DNA of 64,000 nucleotides from Pseudomonas furukawaii (GTDB taxonomy: Bacteria > Pseudomonadota > Gammaproteobacteria > Pseudomonadales > Pseudomonadaceae): assembly GCF_002355475.1 (NCBI RefSeq), contig NZ_AP014862.1, positions 1,860,001 to 1,924,000 of the forward strand, in the 5' to 3' direction. Both the position numbers and the translations under genes were made by a program. Below, in pieces: positions 45,017 through 53,596 of this stretch (positions within the stretch are counted from its first letter, which is position 1; each line of letters opens with the position of its first letter). A model generated the notes under the pieces. That model had not been told where the DNA came from. It ran no database searches and was given only the letters and a program-made list of their open reading frames with translations.

Positions 45017-45115
45017 TGGCCCAATGCCAGAGGCTTTTTGCCCAATGATCGGGCGGAGCGGCTAACCGAGCTCCACGCCCAGGGATCACCCTGGTGCCTC
45101 AAGGAGGATCAGGTC

Positions 45116-45736
45116 ATGACGTTGAGCATCACCCTGCATCTGCTGGCCAGCCACCCGCGGGCCAGCACCTTTCATCCCCGGTTGCTGCCGGTGCTGGGGG
45201 AGGAGGGGGTGAGCCGGCTGCACCGACAGCTGGTGGCGCGTCTCCTCAATCTCCCGCCCCTGGGCTTCAGCGAGCGGATCGTCTGGGTCGATGACGAGCT
45301 GGACGAGGTCCTGACCGCATTAGCCGAAGACAATGACTGGATGGTGGTGGGGCAGCCCGTGGGCGACCTGGGGGAGAGGATGCGGCGCATCGCCGCTCTC
45401 GGCCTCTCGGAGAGCGATGCCGTGGTGCTGATCGGCCAGCATTGCCCGATGCTGGATGCCGACTACCTGACGGCCGCCTGCGAAGCCCTGGATCACCATC
45501 ATGCGGTGCTGGGACCGACCGAGGATGGCCGGTACGTGCTGCTGGGGTTGCGCCAGCTCGATCCGCGCCTGTTCGAGTCCATGCCCTGGGACAGCGGGCA
45601 TCTGCTGGAGCTTACCTGCGAGCGACTGCAGGAGCTGGACTGGCAGCATGGCCTGCTGCCTGCGCTGTGGGTGCTGGACGACCCCGGGCACCTGCCGCGC
45701 CTGGGGCGACTGGGCATCAAGCTCGGGATCGCCTGA
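45116..45736 (+). CDS. DUF2064 / TIGR04282-type glycosyltransferase-like protein
   Basis: 206 residues with the compact GT-A-like pattern: VWVDDELDEVLTAL, DAVVLIGQHCPMLDADYL (the G-D/H-x-P segment typical of the family) and GPTEDGRYVLLGL. Biological role unknown. A strong AGGAGG site precedes the ATG at 45116. It converges with flgZ with only one base between the two stop codons. Confidence 0.8.
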   Translation: MTLSITLHLLASHPRASTFHPRLLPVLGEEGVSRLHRQLVARLLNLPPLGFSERIVWVDDELDEVLTALAEDNDWMVVGQPVGDLGERMRRIAALGLSESDAVVLIGQHCPMLDADYLTAACEALDHHHAVLGPTEDGRYVLLGLRQLDPRLFESMPWDSGHLLELTCERLQELDWQHGLLPALWVLDDPGHLPRLGRLGIKLGIA

Positions 45737-45737
45737 G

Positions 45738-46529
45738 CTAGAACAGGTCGTCCTTCTCGAAGCGCCTTGCCTCGCGCTGCAACTGGTAGACGAACCGCTC
45801 CACGTTGCGCTGGACCAGGCCGCTCATCTTGTGGAAGCGAACGCCGACGAAGCTGAGGCCGAGTTTCTCGTCGAAGTTGAAGTGGCGCAGTTCGACTGGC
45901 GTGACGATCGGACCTATGGGCATGCGTGCAGAAAATCGCTCATAGACCTGGCCCGCCTGCAGCCGGCCCGACAGGTCGCCCTCGAAGCGCAACTTGCAGC
46001 CGGTGGCGGAGATATCCAGCATCACGCCCTTGATGGGCGCCTTGAGCTTGTCGCCATCCAGTTCGACGGGGACCAGTTGGGTTTGCTTCAGCGGAGCCCG
46101 GAAGGCGTTGCGGCGCTGGTGGTAGGTGACCTCTTCCGGCAGGTAGCACCAGTAACAGCGGTTGCCGCCGTGTTCACCGATGGTGGTGGGTTGCAGGCAT
46201 TCCCAGGCGATCCGCACACCGTCGCGGAAACCCTCGACCCTGAAGGGTTCGTTGTTCCTCAGGAAGCGTTCCCCGTCATTGGGGATCATTTCGTCCAGGG
46301 CGATCAGTCCGCGCTCGCCGTTCACATCCACCAGGTAGCTCTGGAAGCGTTGGTTGCGCTCGTAAAAGGTGATGATCAGCGGGTCGTGGTTCTGTTGAAG
46401 CAGACGAAGGTTGGCCAGGATCTCCACCGGTGCCCTGAGCACCTGGGGAGGCTGGGGGCCGTTCTCTTCGTGAAATGCGTTGGACACGGTCCAGGGCTCT
46501 CCGAACACAAAGCGGATGTCGCGAGGCAT
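45738..46529 (-). CDS. flgZ: PilZ-domain flagellar brake protein (YcgR/FlgZ)
   Basis: 263 residues: an N-terminal YcgR domain ([20 protein letters not shown]) and a C-terminal PilZ domain with the c-di-GMP motifs RRNAFR and DISATG. It links high c-di-GMP to reduced flagellar motility. It lies beside flgN and flgM on the same strand, as in P. aeruginosa and P. fluorescens. Confidence 0.92.
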   Translation of the reverse strand: MPRDIRFVFGEPWTVSNAFHEENGPQPPQVLRAPVEILANLRLLQQNHDPLIITFYERNQRFQSYLVDVNGERGLIALDEMIPNDGERFLRNNEPFRVEGFRDGVRIAWECLQPTTIGEHGGNRCYWCYLPEEVTYHQRRNAFRAPLKQTQLVPVELDGDKLKAPIKGVMLDISATGCKLRFEGDLSGRLQAGQVYERFSARMPIGPIVTPVELRHFNFDEKLGLSFVGVRFHKMSGLVQRNVERFVYQLQREARRFEKDDLF

Positions 46530-46561
46530 CGTCGTCCCCGCGCATTTTTGTAATTGAGGTG

Positions 46562-47032
46562 TCAGGCCTGGCTGAGCGGGCGCTGCTGGCCGATTCTAGC
46601 CGTAGCCCCACGGCTGTCATAGAGGCCGGGTGTGTCGCCGCCGCGAAGAATACCGAGCATGCCCCCCACCGAGGCGCGGTTGGCGCGGATCAGTCGACCA
46701 TTGCGCTCGTTGGCGGTCTGGCAGCGCTCCAGGAGTTCCGACAGCGCATCGCTGCTTTCCAGCAGTTCCGGGCCATCCTGTGGCAGTCGTGCGGCAAGTT
46801 GTTCGAGGCCGGCCCGGTCGGCACTCAGCTCGAGGCTGGCCATGAGCTGGCCGCGCTGGCGACCGTGCTGTTCGAGTTGGGCGAGGAGGGGCTGTTTCTC
46901 GGCGAGGAGGCTTTCGAGCCGCGCGAGGTCGCGCTCTCCGAGGGCCTCGAATTCTTCGTCCATCAGCTCAAGCAAACGCTGGGCGTGGCCGATATCGTCG
47001 TTGAAGAGTTGGAGCAGGTTGATGTCTTGCAT
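46562..47032 (-). CDS. flgN: flagellar export chaperone FlgN
   Basis: 156-residue, mostly helical cytoplasmic chaperone for the hook-associated proteins FlgK and FlgL. Coiled-coil-like heptads run from [13 protein letters not shown] to the middle, and the C-terminus holds [19 protein letters not shown], a conserved FlgN segment. Between flgM and flgZ. Confidence 0.9.
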   Translation of the reverse strand: MQDINLLQLFNDDIGHAQRLLELMDEEFEALGERDLARLESLLAEKQPLLAQLEQHGRQRGQLMASLELSADRAGLEQLAARLPQDGPELLESSDALSELLERCQTANERNGRLIRANRASVGGMLGILRGGDTPGLYDSRGATARIGQQRPLSQA

Positions 47033-47079
47033 ACGTGCTCTGGGGATGGGCGTCCAAGTTCCCCAGCGCCGCCCGTGGA

Positions 47080-47418
47080 CTAGCGCTGGGATTCGAAGTT
47101 CAGCAGCTTGCTGGCCACGCGCTTGGCGTCGACCTGGTAGGAACCGTCGGCGATGGCCTGCTTGAGCTTTTCAACGCGCTCCTTGTCCACCACGGGCACA
47201 TCGCGCAGTTTTTCTCCGGCCTTCTGCAGCACCTGAGCTTCGCTGCTCAGCTGCACGGATTCTCCGCTCTTGGCAGCCGGAGCCTGCTCGCCGGTGCTCT
47301 GGGTGGCAGGTGCCTGGCCGCTGGTGACGGTTTCGCTCTTGCCGGCCTGGGTGCTGCCGGTACGCCCTGTACTGGTGGGCGTGGGGCCGTTATTGAGCCG
47401 GTTGAAGTCGATAACCAT
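47080..47418 (-). CDS. flgM: anti-sigma-28 factor FlgM
   Basis: 112 residues. It binds FliA and is exported once the hook is complete. N-terminal MVIDFNRLN and a long low-complexity Ser/Thr/Ala linker precede the conserved C-terminal sigma-binding helices ([18 protein letters not shown] and VASKLLNFE). Located between flgA and flgN as in other pseudomonads. Confidence 0.92.
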   Translation of the reverse strand: MVIDFNRLNNGPTPTSTGRTGSTQAGKSETVTSGQAPATQSTGEQAPAAKSGESVQLSSEAQVLQKAGEKLRDVPVVDKERVEKLKQAIADGSYQVDAKRVASKLLNFESQR

Positions 47419-47547
47419 GATGCTGAACCTCGGACGCTAGTTGGACGCTTACCGTTCTATCGGCCCTGTCCGGGATAACTTTAGAAAATTCTTTGGCACG
47501 GGCTGAGTGTAGAAAATCAGGCCCGCCGGGCGCCAGCGGAATCATGC

Positions 47548-48309
47548 CTACATCTCCACCTGAACCTGTCCGGGCGCCGTTACCCGGGCGCGGATCACCC
47601 GTCCCGAGCTGAGGTTTCGAACCCGGATCTGCTCGCCCGGTGCGCCGTTGGCCAGGGCCTCGCCCGGCATCCGGACATTGATGGAAGTGCTGGCGGCACT
47701 GATCACCACATGATCCCCCTTGCTCACCACCTCCGCCTGCTGCAGGTGAAGCGGGGCCAGCACCTGGTCGGCCACCAGGGCCCGGGTGGTCTTCTGGCCC
47801 AGCACCTGCTCAGTGGCGGTGAGGAAACCCTGGTTGAGGGTGCCCACGTCGCGCTCCGCCACGGTGACGTCCGCAGGCTGCACAGGCACCCCGCGACGCA
47901 GCGGGCGAGTCACCACCACCACGTCCCGGTACAGCCTCACGTGCGCCGGCACGTACACCGTCCAGGGGGCGCTGCCGTCGCAACGAATGCGCACCGTCAC
48001 TCGTCCCAGCGGCTGGGCGGGGCTTTCCAGGTTCGCCGTCAATTCCTTGTCGCATTGTGCGAGGCGCAGCCGTGGATCCAGGCGGCTGACCTGGATTTCG
48101 CTGCGTCCCTGGATGTTGCTCCGTTGCAGATATTCTTCCACCGTGTATTCAAGAAAGCCCTCGGTTGTGCCGATAAGGATCTCAGGCGACGTCACAGAGG
48201 CGGTTGACGCAGGGCTGTAGCCTAGACAGCACAAAGCGGGTAAAACAGCCGCAAGCAAATTGCGGCGTTTTGCCATCAAGTGTCGGAAAAGCGTCGTCAG
48301 GGTGTTCAT
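47548..48309 (-). CDS. flgA: flagellar basal body P-ring chaperone FlgA
   Basis: 253 residues; periplasmic chaperone for P-ring assembly. A hydrophobic N-terminal signal (RRNLLAAVLPALCCLGY) is followed by the SAF domain (RGVPVQPADVTVAERDVGTL) and a C-terminus rich in short beta strands (VRVRNLSS-type). The start at 48309 (MNTLTTLFRH) is a choice; an ATG 33 bases further in (MAKRRN) also gives a good signal peptide. Divergent from cheV. Confidence 0.9.
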   Translation of the reverse strand: MNTLTTLFRHLMAKRRNLLAAVLPALCCLGYSPASTASVTSPEILIGTTEGFLEYTVEEYLQRSNIQGRSEIQVSRLDPRLRLAQCDKELTANLESPAQPLGRVTVRIRCDGSAPWTVYVPAHVRLYRDVVVVTRPLRRGVPVQPADVTVAERDVGTLNQGFLTATEQVLGQKTTRALVADQVLAPLHLQQAEVVSKGDHVVISAASTSINVRMPGEALANGAPGEQIRVRNLSSGRVIRARVTAPGQVQVEM

Positions 48310-48434
48310 GCAATTTTCAGAAGCAAGGCTCGTGCCGCCTGCTAGTCTCCTCGGGAATTCCTTGCCCAACGGCGATGGACTTCACCTGGGGCCTGAGCTG
48401 GACCGGGCGTTCAATGGCTTACAGGAGTCTGGTC

Positions 48435-49367
48435 ATGGCCGGTGTTTTGGATTCGGTTAACCAGCGTACCCAATTGGTCGGGCAGAACCGCCTCGAGCTG
48501 CTGCTGTTCCGCCTCGACGGAACCCAGCTCTACGGGATCAACGTCTTCAAGGTGAAGGAGGTGCTGCAATGTCCCCGCCTCACCCTGATGCCCAAGTCCA
48601 GCCCGGTGGTGCGTGGGGTCGCGAATATCCGTGGGGGGACCATTCCTATCCTCGACCTGTCCATGGCGACCGGTCGCAGGGGCCTCGATGACCTGAAGAA
48701 CAGCTTCGTCATCATCACGGAATACAACACCAAGGTTCAGGGTTTCCTGGTGCGTTCGGTGGAGCGCATCGTCAACATGAACTGGGAAGAGATCCATCCG
48801 CCACCCAAGGGCACCGGTCGCGACCACTATCTGACGGCGGTGACCCGGGTCGACAAGCAACTGGTGGAGATCATCGACGTCGAGAAGATCCTTGCCGAGG
48901 TGGCTCCCACGTCCGAAGTGGTGTCCGAAGGCGTGGTGGATATCGAGACCCAGAGCAAGGCCGTCAGCAAGCGTGTACTGATCGTCGACGACTCGTCGGT
49001 GGCCCGCAAGCAGGTGATGCGGTGCCTGGAAACCGTCGGTGTCGAGGTCGTGGCCCTGAACGACGGGCGCCAGGCCTACAACTACCTGCGTCAGATGGCG
49101 GAGGACGGCAAGGCGCCGGAGCAGGAGTTGCTGATGATCGTCTCCGACATCGAGATGCCGGAAATGGATGGCTACACGCTGACAGCGGAGATCCGCAACG
49201 ATCCTCGCATGCAGAAGGTGCACATCCTCCTGCATACTTCGCTATCGGGCGTGTTCAACCAGGCGATGGTGAAGAAAGTGGGCGCGGATGATTTCCTCGC
49301 CAAGTTCAAGCCGGACGACCTGGCCGCCCGAGTGGTGGAGCGTATCCGGGCAACGGACGGGGGCTGA
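48435..49367 (+). CDS. cheV: chemotaxis protein CheV
   Basis: 310 residues: CheW-like coupling domain (about 15-165, LLLFRLDGTQLYGINVFKVKEVL) fused to a receiver domain (about 178-305) with VLIVDDSSVARK acidic pocket, phospho-acceptor Asp in IVSDIEMPEMDG and a C-terminal Lys in FLAKFKPDDL. It couples receptors to CheA in a phosphorylation-tuned way. AGGAG lies upstream; cheR follows after 43 bases. Confidence 0.94.
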   Translation: MAGVLDSVNQRTQLVGQNRLELLLFRLDGTQLYGINVFKVKEVLQCPRLTLMPKSSPVVRGVANIRGGTIPILDLSMATGRRGLDDLKNSFVIITEYNTKVQGFLVRSVERIVNMNWEEIHPPPKGTGRDHYLTAVTRVDKQLVEIIDVEKILAEVAPTSEVVSEGVVDIETQSKAVSKRVLIVDDSSVARKQVMRCLETVGVEVVALNDGRQAYNYLRQMAEDGKAPEQELLMIVSDIEMPEMDGYTLTAEIRNDPRMQKVHILLHTSLSGVFNQAMVKKVGADDFLAKFKPDDLAARVVERIRATDGG

Positions 49368-49410
49368 GTTCAGCCCCCTGACATGGAAATTGATTGGCGA
49401 GGCGCCCCTA

Positions 49411-50238
49411 GTGTCTTCAGGCAATGTGGATTTCGAGCAGTTCCGGGTTTTCCTGGAAAAGTCCTGCGGCATCCTGCTGGGTAGCAACAAGCAGTACCTG
49501 GTCTCCAGCCGGCTCAACAAGCTGATGGAGCAGAACGGCATCAAGACCCTGGGGGAGCTGACCCAGCGAATCCAGGGTCTTTCCCGTGGCGGCCTGCGCG
49601 AGCAGGTGATCGACGCCATGACCACCAACGAAACCCTCTGGTTTCGCGATACCTACCCCTTCGAGGTGCTGAAGGGGCGCGTGCTGCCCGAGCTGATCAA
49701 GGCCTACCCGAACCAGCGCCTGCGCATCTGGTCGGCGGCGAGTTCGTCGGGGCAGGAGCCCTTCTCCATTTCCATGGCGATCGACGAGTTCGAGCGGACC
49801 AACCTGGGCCAGCTCAAGGCCGGCGTACAGATCGTCGCCACCGACCTTTCCTCCTCCATGCTGGCCGCCTGCCGTTCCGGGGAGTACGACAGCCTGGCCA
49901 TGGGTCGGGGCCTGTCCCAGGAGCGCCTGACCCGTTACTTCGACCCGAAGGGGCCAGGCCGCTGGGCGGTGAAGCCGGCGATCCGCAGCCGCGTGGAGTT
50001 CCGTCCGCTCAACCTGCTGGACAGCTATGCGGCGCTCGGCAAGTTCGACATCGTCTTCTGCCGCAACGTGCTGATCTACTTCTCCGCCGAAGTGAAGAAG
50101 GACATCCTCACCCGCATCCACGCCACCCTGAAACCCGGTGGATACCTGATTCTCGGTGCGTCGGAAGCGCTCAATGGCCTGCCGGATCTGTACCAGATGG
50201 TCCAGTGCAGTCCGGGGATCATCTACAAGGTGAAATGA
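49411..50238 (+). CDS. cheR: chemotaxis protein methyltransferase CheR
   Basis: 275 residues. Methylates glutamates on chemoreceptors using S-adenosylmethionine. N-terminal helical domain (FEQFRVFLEKSCGILL) is followed by the Rossmann-like methyltransferase domain with IWSAASSSGQEPFSI as SAM loop, DLSSSMLAACRSGEY and the FCRNVLIYF motif. GTG start with GAGGCG upstream. The pentapeptide-binding beta-subdomain seems short, as in Pseudomonas CheR1. Confidence 0.93.
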   Translation: MSSGNVDFEQFRVFLEKSCGILLGSNKQYLVSSRLNKLMEQNGIKTLGELTQRIQGLSRGGLREQVIDAMTTNETLWFRDTYPFEVLKGRVLPELIKAYPNQRLRIWSAASSSGQEPFSISMAIDEFERTNLGQLKAGVQIVATDLSSSMLAACRSGEYDSLAMGRGLSQERLTRYFDPKGPGRWAVKPAIRSRVEFRPLNLLDSYAALGKFDIVFCRNVLIYFSAEVKKDILTRIHATLKPGGYLILGASEALNGLPDLYQMVQCSPGIIYKVK

Positions 50239-50242
50239 AAGA

Positions 50243-50266
50243 GGGAGGCCTGGCGCCTCCCTTCGT
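50243..50266 (+). terminator. stem-loop terminator of the cheV-cheR unit
   Basis: GGGAGGC/GCCTCCC stem with a 5-base loop 5 bases after the cheR stop, followed by a short T-containing tract (TTCGTTCG). A weak intrinsic terminator. Confidence 0.55.
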
Positions 50267-50280
50267 TCGTGAGCCGTTCC

Positions 50281-50299
50281 CTTCGCGAGCAAGCTCGCT
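50281..50299. repeat. left half of a Pseudomonas REP, split by the first IS110 element
   Basis: TTCGCGAGCAAGCTCGCT ends here; the missing remainder of the REP (CCTACAGG) begins at 51468 on the far side of the insertion. Removing 50300-51467 restores an intact REP end. Confidence 0.75.
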
Positions 50300-50511
50300 T
50301 GTATGTCGTAAGGTGGGTCTGTCGGGGGTGGAGGGACTGAGCTCGCTTCTGCAAGACAGACGGTAGGAGAACTCCCCCACTCCTGGCTCACGACAAGCGC
50401 CGATAAGGAATCCATCGACTCGAGTAGCCGCTCGAGATCGACCATATCTGCAAGCCTGCGCACAGGTGAGCCCCCCGACAGACTCATTCATCTTGTCGGC
50501 CGGAATCGCAC
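50300..50511 (+). ncRNA. predicted bridge RNA region of the first IS110 element
   Basis: IS110 elements encode a bridge RNA in the non-coding end upstream of the transposase. Here AGCTCGCT (50340-50347) repeats the left target plus CT core, and GTAGGAG (50363-50369) is the reverse complement of core plus right target (CTCCTAC), 15 bases later: the left and right target guides expected of a target-binding loop. Further on, a stem around CTCGAG (50415-50441, one bulged A) could be the donor loop, flanked on its 5' side by GAATC, which matches the element's right end (AGAATCT); the 3' donor guide is not convincing. RNA ends are unknown. Confidence 0.6.
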
Positions 50512-51456
50512 ATGACAACCCAATCCCCCATCATCGGCATCGACGTGGCCAAGGACAGCCTGAGCCTGTATCGCGCCGACCTGGACCAGTACTGCACCCT
50601 GGACAATGACGCCCGCAGCATCCGCGCCTGGCTGAAGACGCTCCCCGGCGACTGTGCCTTGGCAGTGGAAGCCACCAGCACCTATCACGTGCAGCTCGTC
50701 GACCTGGCCCATGCGCGTGGTCATCGCCTCTATGTCATTGATGGCTATCGCCTGAGCAATTACCGCAAGGGCATCGGCGGCCGCATCAAGACCGACGCCA
50801 GCGATGCCCGTCTACTGGCCCGTTATCTGGCCCACGAACAGGCCCAACTGCGGGTCTGGCAACCCGCCGGCAAGGCTTACCGGCTGCTGCAAAGCCTGCT
50901 GCGACGCCGGGCGACGCTGATCCGCAGTGCCACGGCGCTGCGCCAGAGCTTTGGCCATGACACCCAGTTCAAGGTGTCGATGAAAGCGGCGCTCAGCTCC
51001 CTCAAGCGCCTGGAGCAGCGCCTCGATCAGGACATTGCCCAGGCCTTGAAGGACGCTGGCCTAGCCGAGCAGGCCAAGCGTTGCCGGGCCATTGAAGGCA
51101 TCGGCCCGCTAACCGCAGCAGCCCTGAACATGGCCTTTCAGCGTGGCCCCTTCCGCAACAGCGACGCCTTCATCGCCTTCCTGGGCCTGGATGTGCGCGC
51201 GAAGGAATCGGGGCGCTACAGCGGACGCCGCAAGTTGAGCAAACAGGGCGATCCGGAGGTCCGGCGGCTGCTACACAATGCCGCCATGGCCGCCAGTCGC
51301 ACCAAAGCTTGGCAGAAGCTCTATCTGGGCTACCTGGAGCGTGGTCTGAAAAAGACCGAAGCCCTGACCATCCTGGCACGGAAACTGGCTCGAATTGCCT
51401 TCGCCCTCATGAAGACCCAGCAGCCATATCGGTCACCAACCTGTACGGCGGGGTAG
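50512..51456 (+). CDS. IS110-family transposase (recombinase)
   Basis: 314 residues: N-terminal RuvC-like DEDD domain (IGIDVAKDSLSLY, VEATSTYH, TDASDARLLA supplying the acidic residues) and C-terminal transposase-20 domain (IEGIGPLTAAAL, FIAFLGLDVRAKESG, then a conserved Ser-region LLHNAAMAASR). It appears intact. It cuts and exchanges DNA with RNA guidance, without target duplication. Confidence 0.93.
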   Translation: MTTQSPIIGIDVAKDSLSLYRADLDQYCTLDNDARSIRAWLKTLPGDCALAVEATSTYHVQLVDLAHARGHRLYVIDGYRLSNYRKGIGGRIKTDASDARLLARYLAHEQAQLRVWQPAGKAYRLLQSLLRRRATLIRSATALRQSFGHDTQFKVSMKAALSSLKRLEQRLDQDIAQALKDAGLAEQAKRCRAIEGIGPLTAAALNMAFQRGPFRNSDAFIAFLGLDVRAKESGRYSGRRKLSKQGDPEVRRLLHNAAMAASRTKAWQKLYLGYLERGLKKTEALTILARKLARIAFALMKTQQPYRSPTCTAG

Positions 51457-51485
51457 ACATAGAATCTCCTACAGGCTGGCTCGCA

Positions 51486-51584
51486 CGATGGCGTAGAGCG
51501 AAGCGAAACCCATCGAGACTGCGGATTCGTAGGAGCCGGCTTGCCGGCGAATGACAGGGGCCAGTTCGCGAGCAAGCTCACTCC
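51486..51584. repeat. REP cluster between the two IS110 elements
   Basis: An imperfect palindrome CGATGG...CCCATCG (51486-51515, containing GAGCGAAGCG, a common Pseudomonas intergenic repeat), then a REP GTAGGAGCCGGCTTGCCGG (from 51529) and an inverted REP (51565-51584, TTCGCGAGCAAGCTCACTCC). The inverted one is cut at CTCC by the second insertion element; TACGG follows at 53081. Confidence 0.75.
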
Positions 51585-51640
51585 TGATATGGATTGACCT
51601 GTCAACTCTGGGTCTATTCTTTCGTTTTGTTCTTCTCCGC

Positions 51641-51845
51641 CAGTGGCTTCGGTTCAGGGGGTGGAGGGCGATTAGGCGACGGTGGATCACTCTGATATAC
51701 GTGGGTTGGTTACCGACCTGACTTCACTTCGTCGCGGAGCTGCCCTTCTCTACGGTCGTGGGTCTGTCCTCCTCGCAGAGGACGCCACATAGGAGCGCCA
51801 GGGGTTCTCCTCACCGGCCCTCCACCCCCTGAACCGAAGCCACTG
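51641..51845. repeat. 29-bp perfect inverted repeat in the 3' non-coding end of the IS1111-like element
   Basis: 51641-51669 and 51817-51845 are exact reverse complements over 29 bases (starting CAGTGGCTTCGG and ending in CCGAAGCCACTG), enclosing 147 bp. It lies just downstream of the transposase stop, where IS1111-group elements encode their guide (seek) RNA. It would fold into an unusually long closing stem. The loop contains TCACTC-TGATAT (about 51687), resembling the element's left junction, and TCTACGGT (about 51751), matching the right flank. Confidence 0.7.
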
Positions 51846-51853
51846 CTGCGGGT

Positions 51854-52984
51854 TCATGCCACGGCCTTACTACCGTGTGCCTTGCCCGCCACCGCGCAGG
51901 CGATGGCCCAGATGAATCCCGCCAGCTCCCGGGCGATGGCGGTGGTGACCTGCTGCTTGAGCTTGCCCGCCGCCAGCAGCGCTCGATAACGACCGCACAA
52001 GCGCATCTGCGCGTGCCAGGCGATGGCCTGAACCACCGCCGAGGTTTTCGCCGCGCGCGCCTCGATGACGCGTGTCTTGCGTGCCGGGAAACGGTAGTTC
52101 CACCCCGCTTCCACCAGCACCCGCCGGACATGGCCATTGCCCGTGCGGGTAATGCGGCCCTGGCGGCGTGAGCCACCGCTGGAGTGCTCGCTGGGAACCA
52201 GTCCCAGGTAGGCCATCAGCTCGCGCGGCGAGTCGAAGCGACTGAGGTCGCCCAACTCCGCCAACACCGTCATCGCCGTGATCAGGCTCACCCCGCGCAA
52301 CGCCATCAGGGCTTGCGCCACCGTACCCAGCGACCAGCCGGCCAGCGCTTCGTGCATTTGCGCTTCCAGATCGGCCACCCGCCGTTGCATCGATTTAACG
52401 GTGTCGAGGTACTCCTGCAGGACGATCTGCTGCACCGGCGAGTCAAGTTTCACGCTCGCCAACCAGTGGAAATGGGCCTGGGTCCAGCGACTTTTACCGG
52501 CATAGACGTGCCCATGACGCAGCAAGAACGCGCCCAGGCGTTGCCGGCACTTCAGTTCCAGGGACTTCATGTCCTCCCGGGCGCGCGTCAAGTCGCGGAT
52601 CGCTTCCTGCTCCTGATCCGGCACCCACACCGCCGTCAGCTCGCCCGCCCGATGCAGGCGCGCCAACATCAGGGCGTCCCGACGGTCGGTTTTCAACCGC
52701 TCGCCCGCCTTGCGCGGAATCAGCGAGGGCGCCACCACCACGCAACCATGGCCCAGCGCTGTCAGCTCACGGTAAAGGCCGTAGCCGCAGGGGCCGGCCT
52801 CGTAGCAGAAGCTCAACGCCTCGCCCTGCCGGCTCAGCTGCTTGAGCAGTTTGCGCAGCGCGCTGTCGCGGTTCTCGATGGTGCCGTGATAGTCCGGCTC
52901 ACCGCGCCCCGGCCGTGCCACCGCGACAGCAATCGTCGCCTGGTGAACGTCCAAACCTACATAGACCTGGTTAAACTCGTTCAT
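51854..52984 (-). CDS. IS110-family transposase, IS1111-like
   Basis: 376 residues. N-terminal DEDD domain (YVGLDVHQATIAVAVA, CYEAGPCGYGLYREL, LKTDRRDALMLARL) and C-terminal transposase-20 domain (LMALRGVSLITAMTVLAELGDLSRF, LMAYLGLVPSEHSSGG, GNGHVRRVLVEAGW). It belongs to a different subgroup from the transposase at 50512: longer, with only family-level resemblance. Intact, on the opposite strand. Confidence 0.93.
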   Translation of the reverse strand: MNEFNQVYVGLDVHQATIAVAVARPGRGEPDYHGTIENRDSALRKLLKQLSRQGEALSFCYEAGPCGYGLYRELTALGHGCVVVAPSLIPRKAGERLKTDRRDALMLARLHRAGELTAVWVPDQEQEAIRDLTRAREDMKSLELKCRQRLGAFLLRHGHVYAGKSRWTQAHFHWLASVKLDSPVQQIVLQEYLDTVKSMQRRVADLEAQMHEALAGWSLGTVAQALMALRGVSLITAMTVLAELGDLSRFDSPRELMAYLGLVPSEHSSGGSRRQGRITRTGNGHVRRVLVEAGWNYRFPARKTRVIEARAAKTSAVVQAIAWHAQMRLCGRYRALLAAGKLKQQVTTAIARELAGFIWAIACAVAGKAHGSKAVA

Positions 52985-53087
52985 GACCTGTCCCCCTCGA
53001 TGCGGCTCTGTGTTGGAGGTGTTTCCACCCCGAAAACATAACCCGCGCTTTCGAGGTGGGGCAGGTCAATCCATGATGTCTACGGTG

Positions 53088-53513
53088 TCACACCAGTGTC
53101 AGGGTCACGTTGATATTGCCCCGGGTGGCGTTGGAGTAGGGGCAGACGATATGCGCCTTGTCCACCAGGTCCTTCGCCACCTGCCGGTCCAGGCCCGGCA
53201 ATGAAATCTTCAACTCGACTTCGATGCCGAACCCCGTGGGCAGCGTGCCGATGCCCACGGCGCCCTCTATGTAGGTGTCCTCGCTGAGGGCGATCTTCTC
53301 CTTCCCGGCGACGAATTTGATGGCGCCGAGGAAGCAGGCCGAGTAACCGGCGGCGAACAGCTGTTCCGGGTTGGTGCCGTCACCGCCGGGGCCGCCCAGT
53401 TCCTTGGGCGTGGTCAGTTTCACGTCGAGCACGCCATCGGACGACACGGCGCGGCCTTCGCGGCCGCCGTAGGCTTCGGCATGGGCGGTGTACAGGGCTT
53501 TTTCGATGGGCAT
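53088..53513 (-). CDS. ohr: organic hydroperoxide resistance protein Ohr
   Basis: 141-residue OsmC/Ohr-family thiol peroxidase that reduces organic hydroperoxides. The two redox cysteines are Cys60 ([11 protein letters not shown]) and Cys124 ([13 protein letters not shown]); the latter motif separates Ohr from OsmC. Starts [18 protein letters not shown], the usual N-terminus. No ohrR gene adjoins it. The frame is open far upstream on this strand but reads through the antisense of another gene, so that extension is rejected. Confidence 0.95.
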   Translation of the reverse strand: MPIEKALYTAHAEAYGGREGRAVSSDGVLDVKLTTPKELGGPGGDGTNPEQLFAAGYSACFLGAIKFVAGKEKIALSEDTYIEGAVGIGTLPTGFGIEVELKISLPGLDRQVAKDLVDKAHIVCPYSNATRGNINVTLTLV

Positions 53514-53596
53514 GGCCGGTCTCCGGTTGGGGGAAGAGACAGGAAAGCCTAGCCAATGGACAGATAACCGTCGGAATGCCCTGACTGAAGGTATCG

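Larger units (their letters stand above)
50300..51467 (+). mobile_element. IS110-family insertion sequence inserted in a REP
   Basis: About 1.17 kb: 212 bases of non-coding DNA, the transposase, and a 9-base non-coding tail before the CT at 51466-51467. The boundaries are set by the broken REP: the left flank ends AAGCTCG-CT (50291-50299) and the right flank begins CT-CCTACAGG (51466-51475), so CT is the shared core dinucleotide. No terminal inverted repeats are evident, typical of IS110. IS621 of E. coli behaves the same way (REP target, CT core, from memory). Confidence 0.8.
51585..53080 (-). mobile_element. second IS110-family element (IS1111-like) inserted in a REP
   Basis: About 1.5 kb. 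Subterminal 13-bp perfect inverted repeats ATGGATTGACCTG (51589-51601) and CAGGTCAATCCAT (53062-53074), placed 4 and 6 bases inside the ends, are the hallmark of the IS1111 subgroup. The ends are set by the REP continuity CTCC/TACGG across the element. A second inverted pair (GACCTGTCCCCC at 52985 and GGTGGGGCAGGTC ending at 53067) lies by the transposase start. It abuts the 3' end of ohr but does not break it. Confidence 0.75.

Noticed and set aside
45501-46553. A 350-codon plus-strand frame across the DUF2064/flgZ junction
   Set aside because: It is antisense to flgZ, whose PilZ motifs are unmistakable, and overlaps the end of the DUF2064 gene in another frame.
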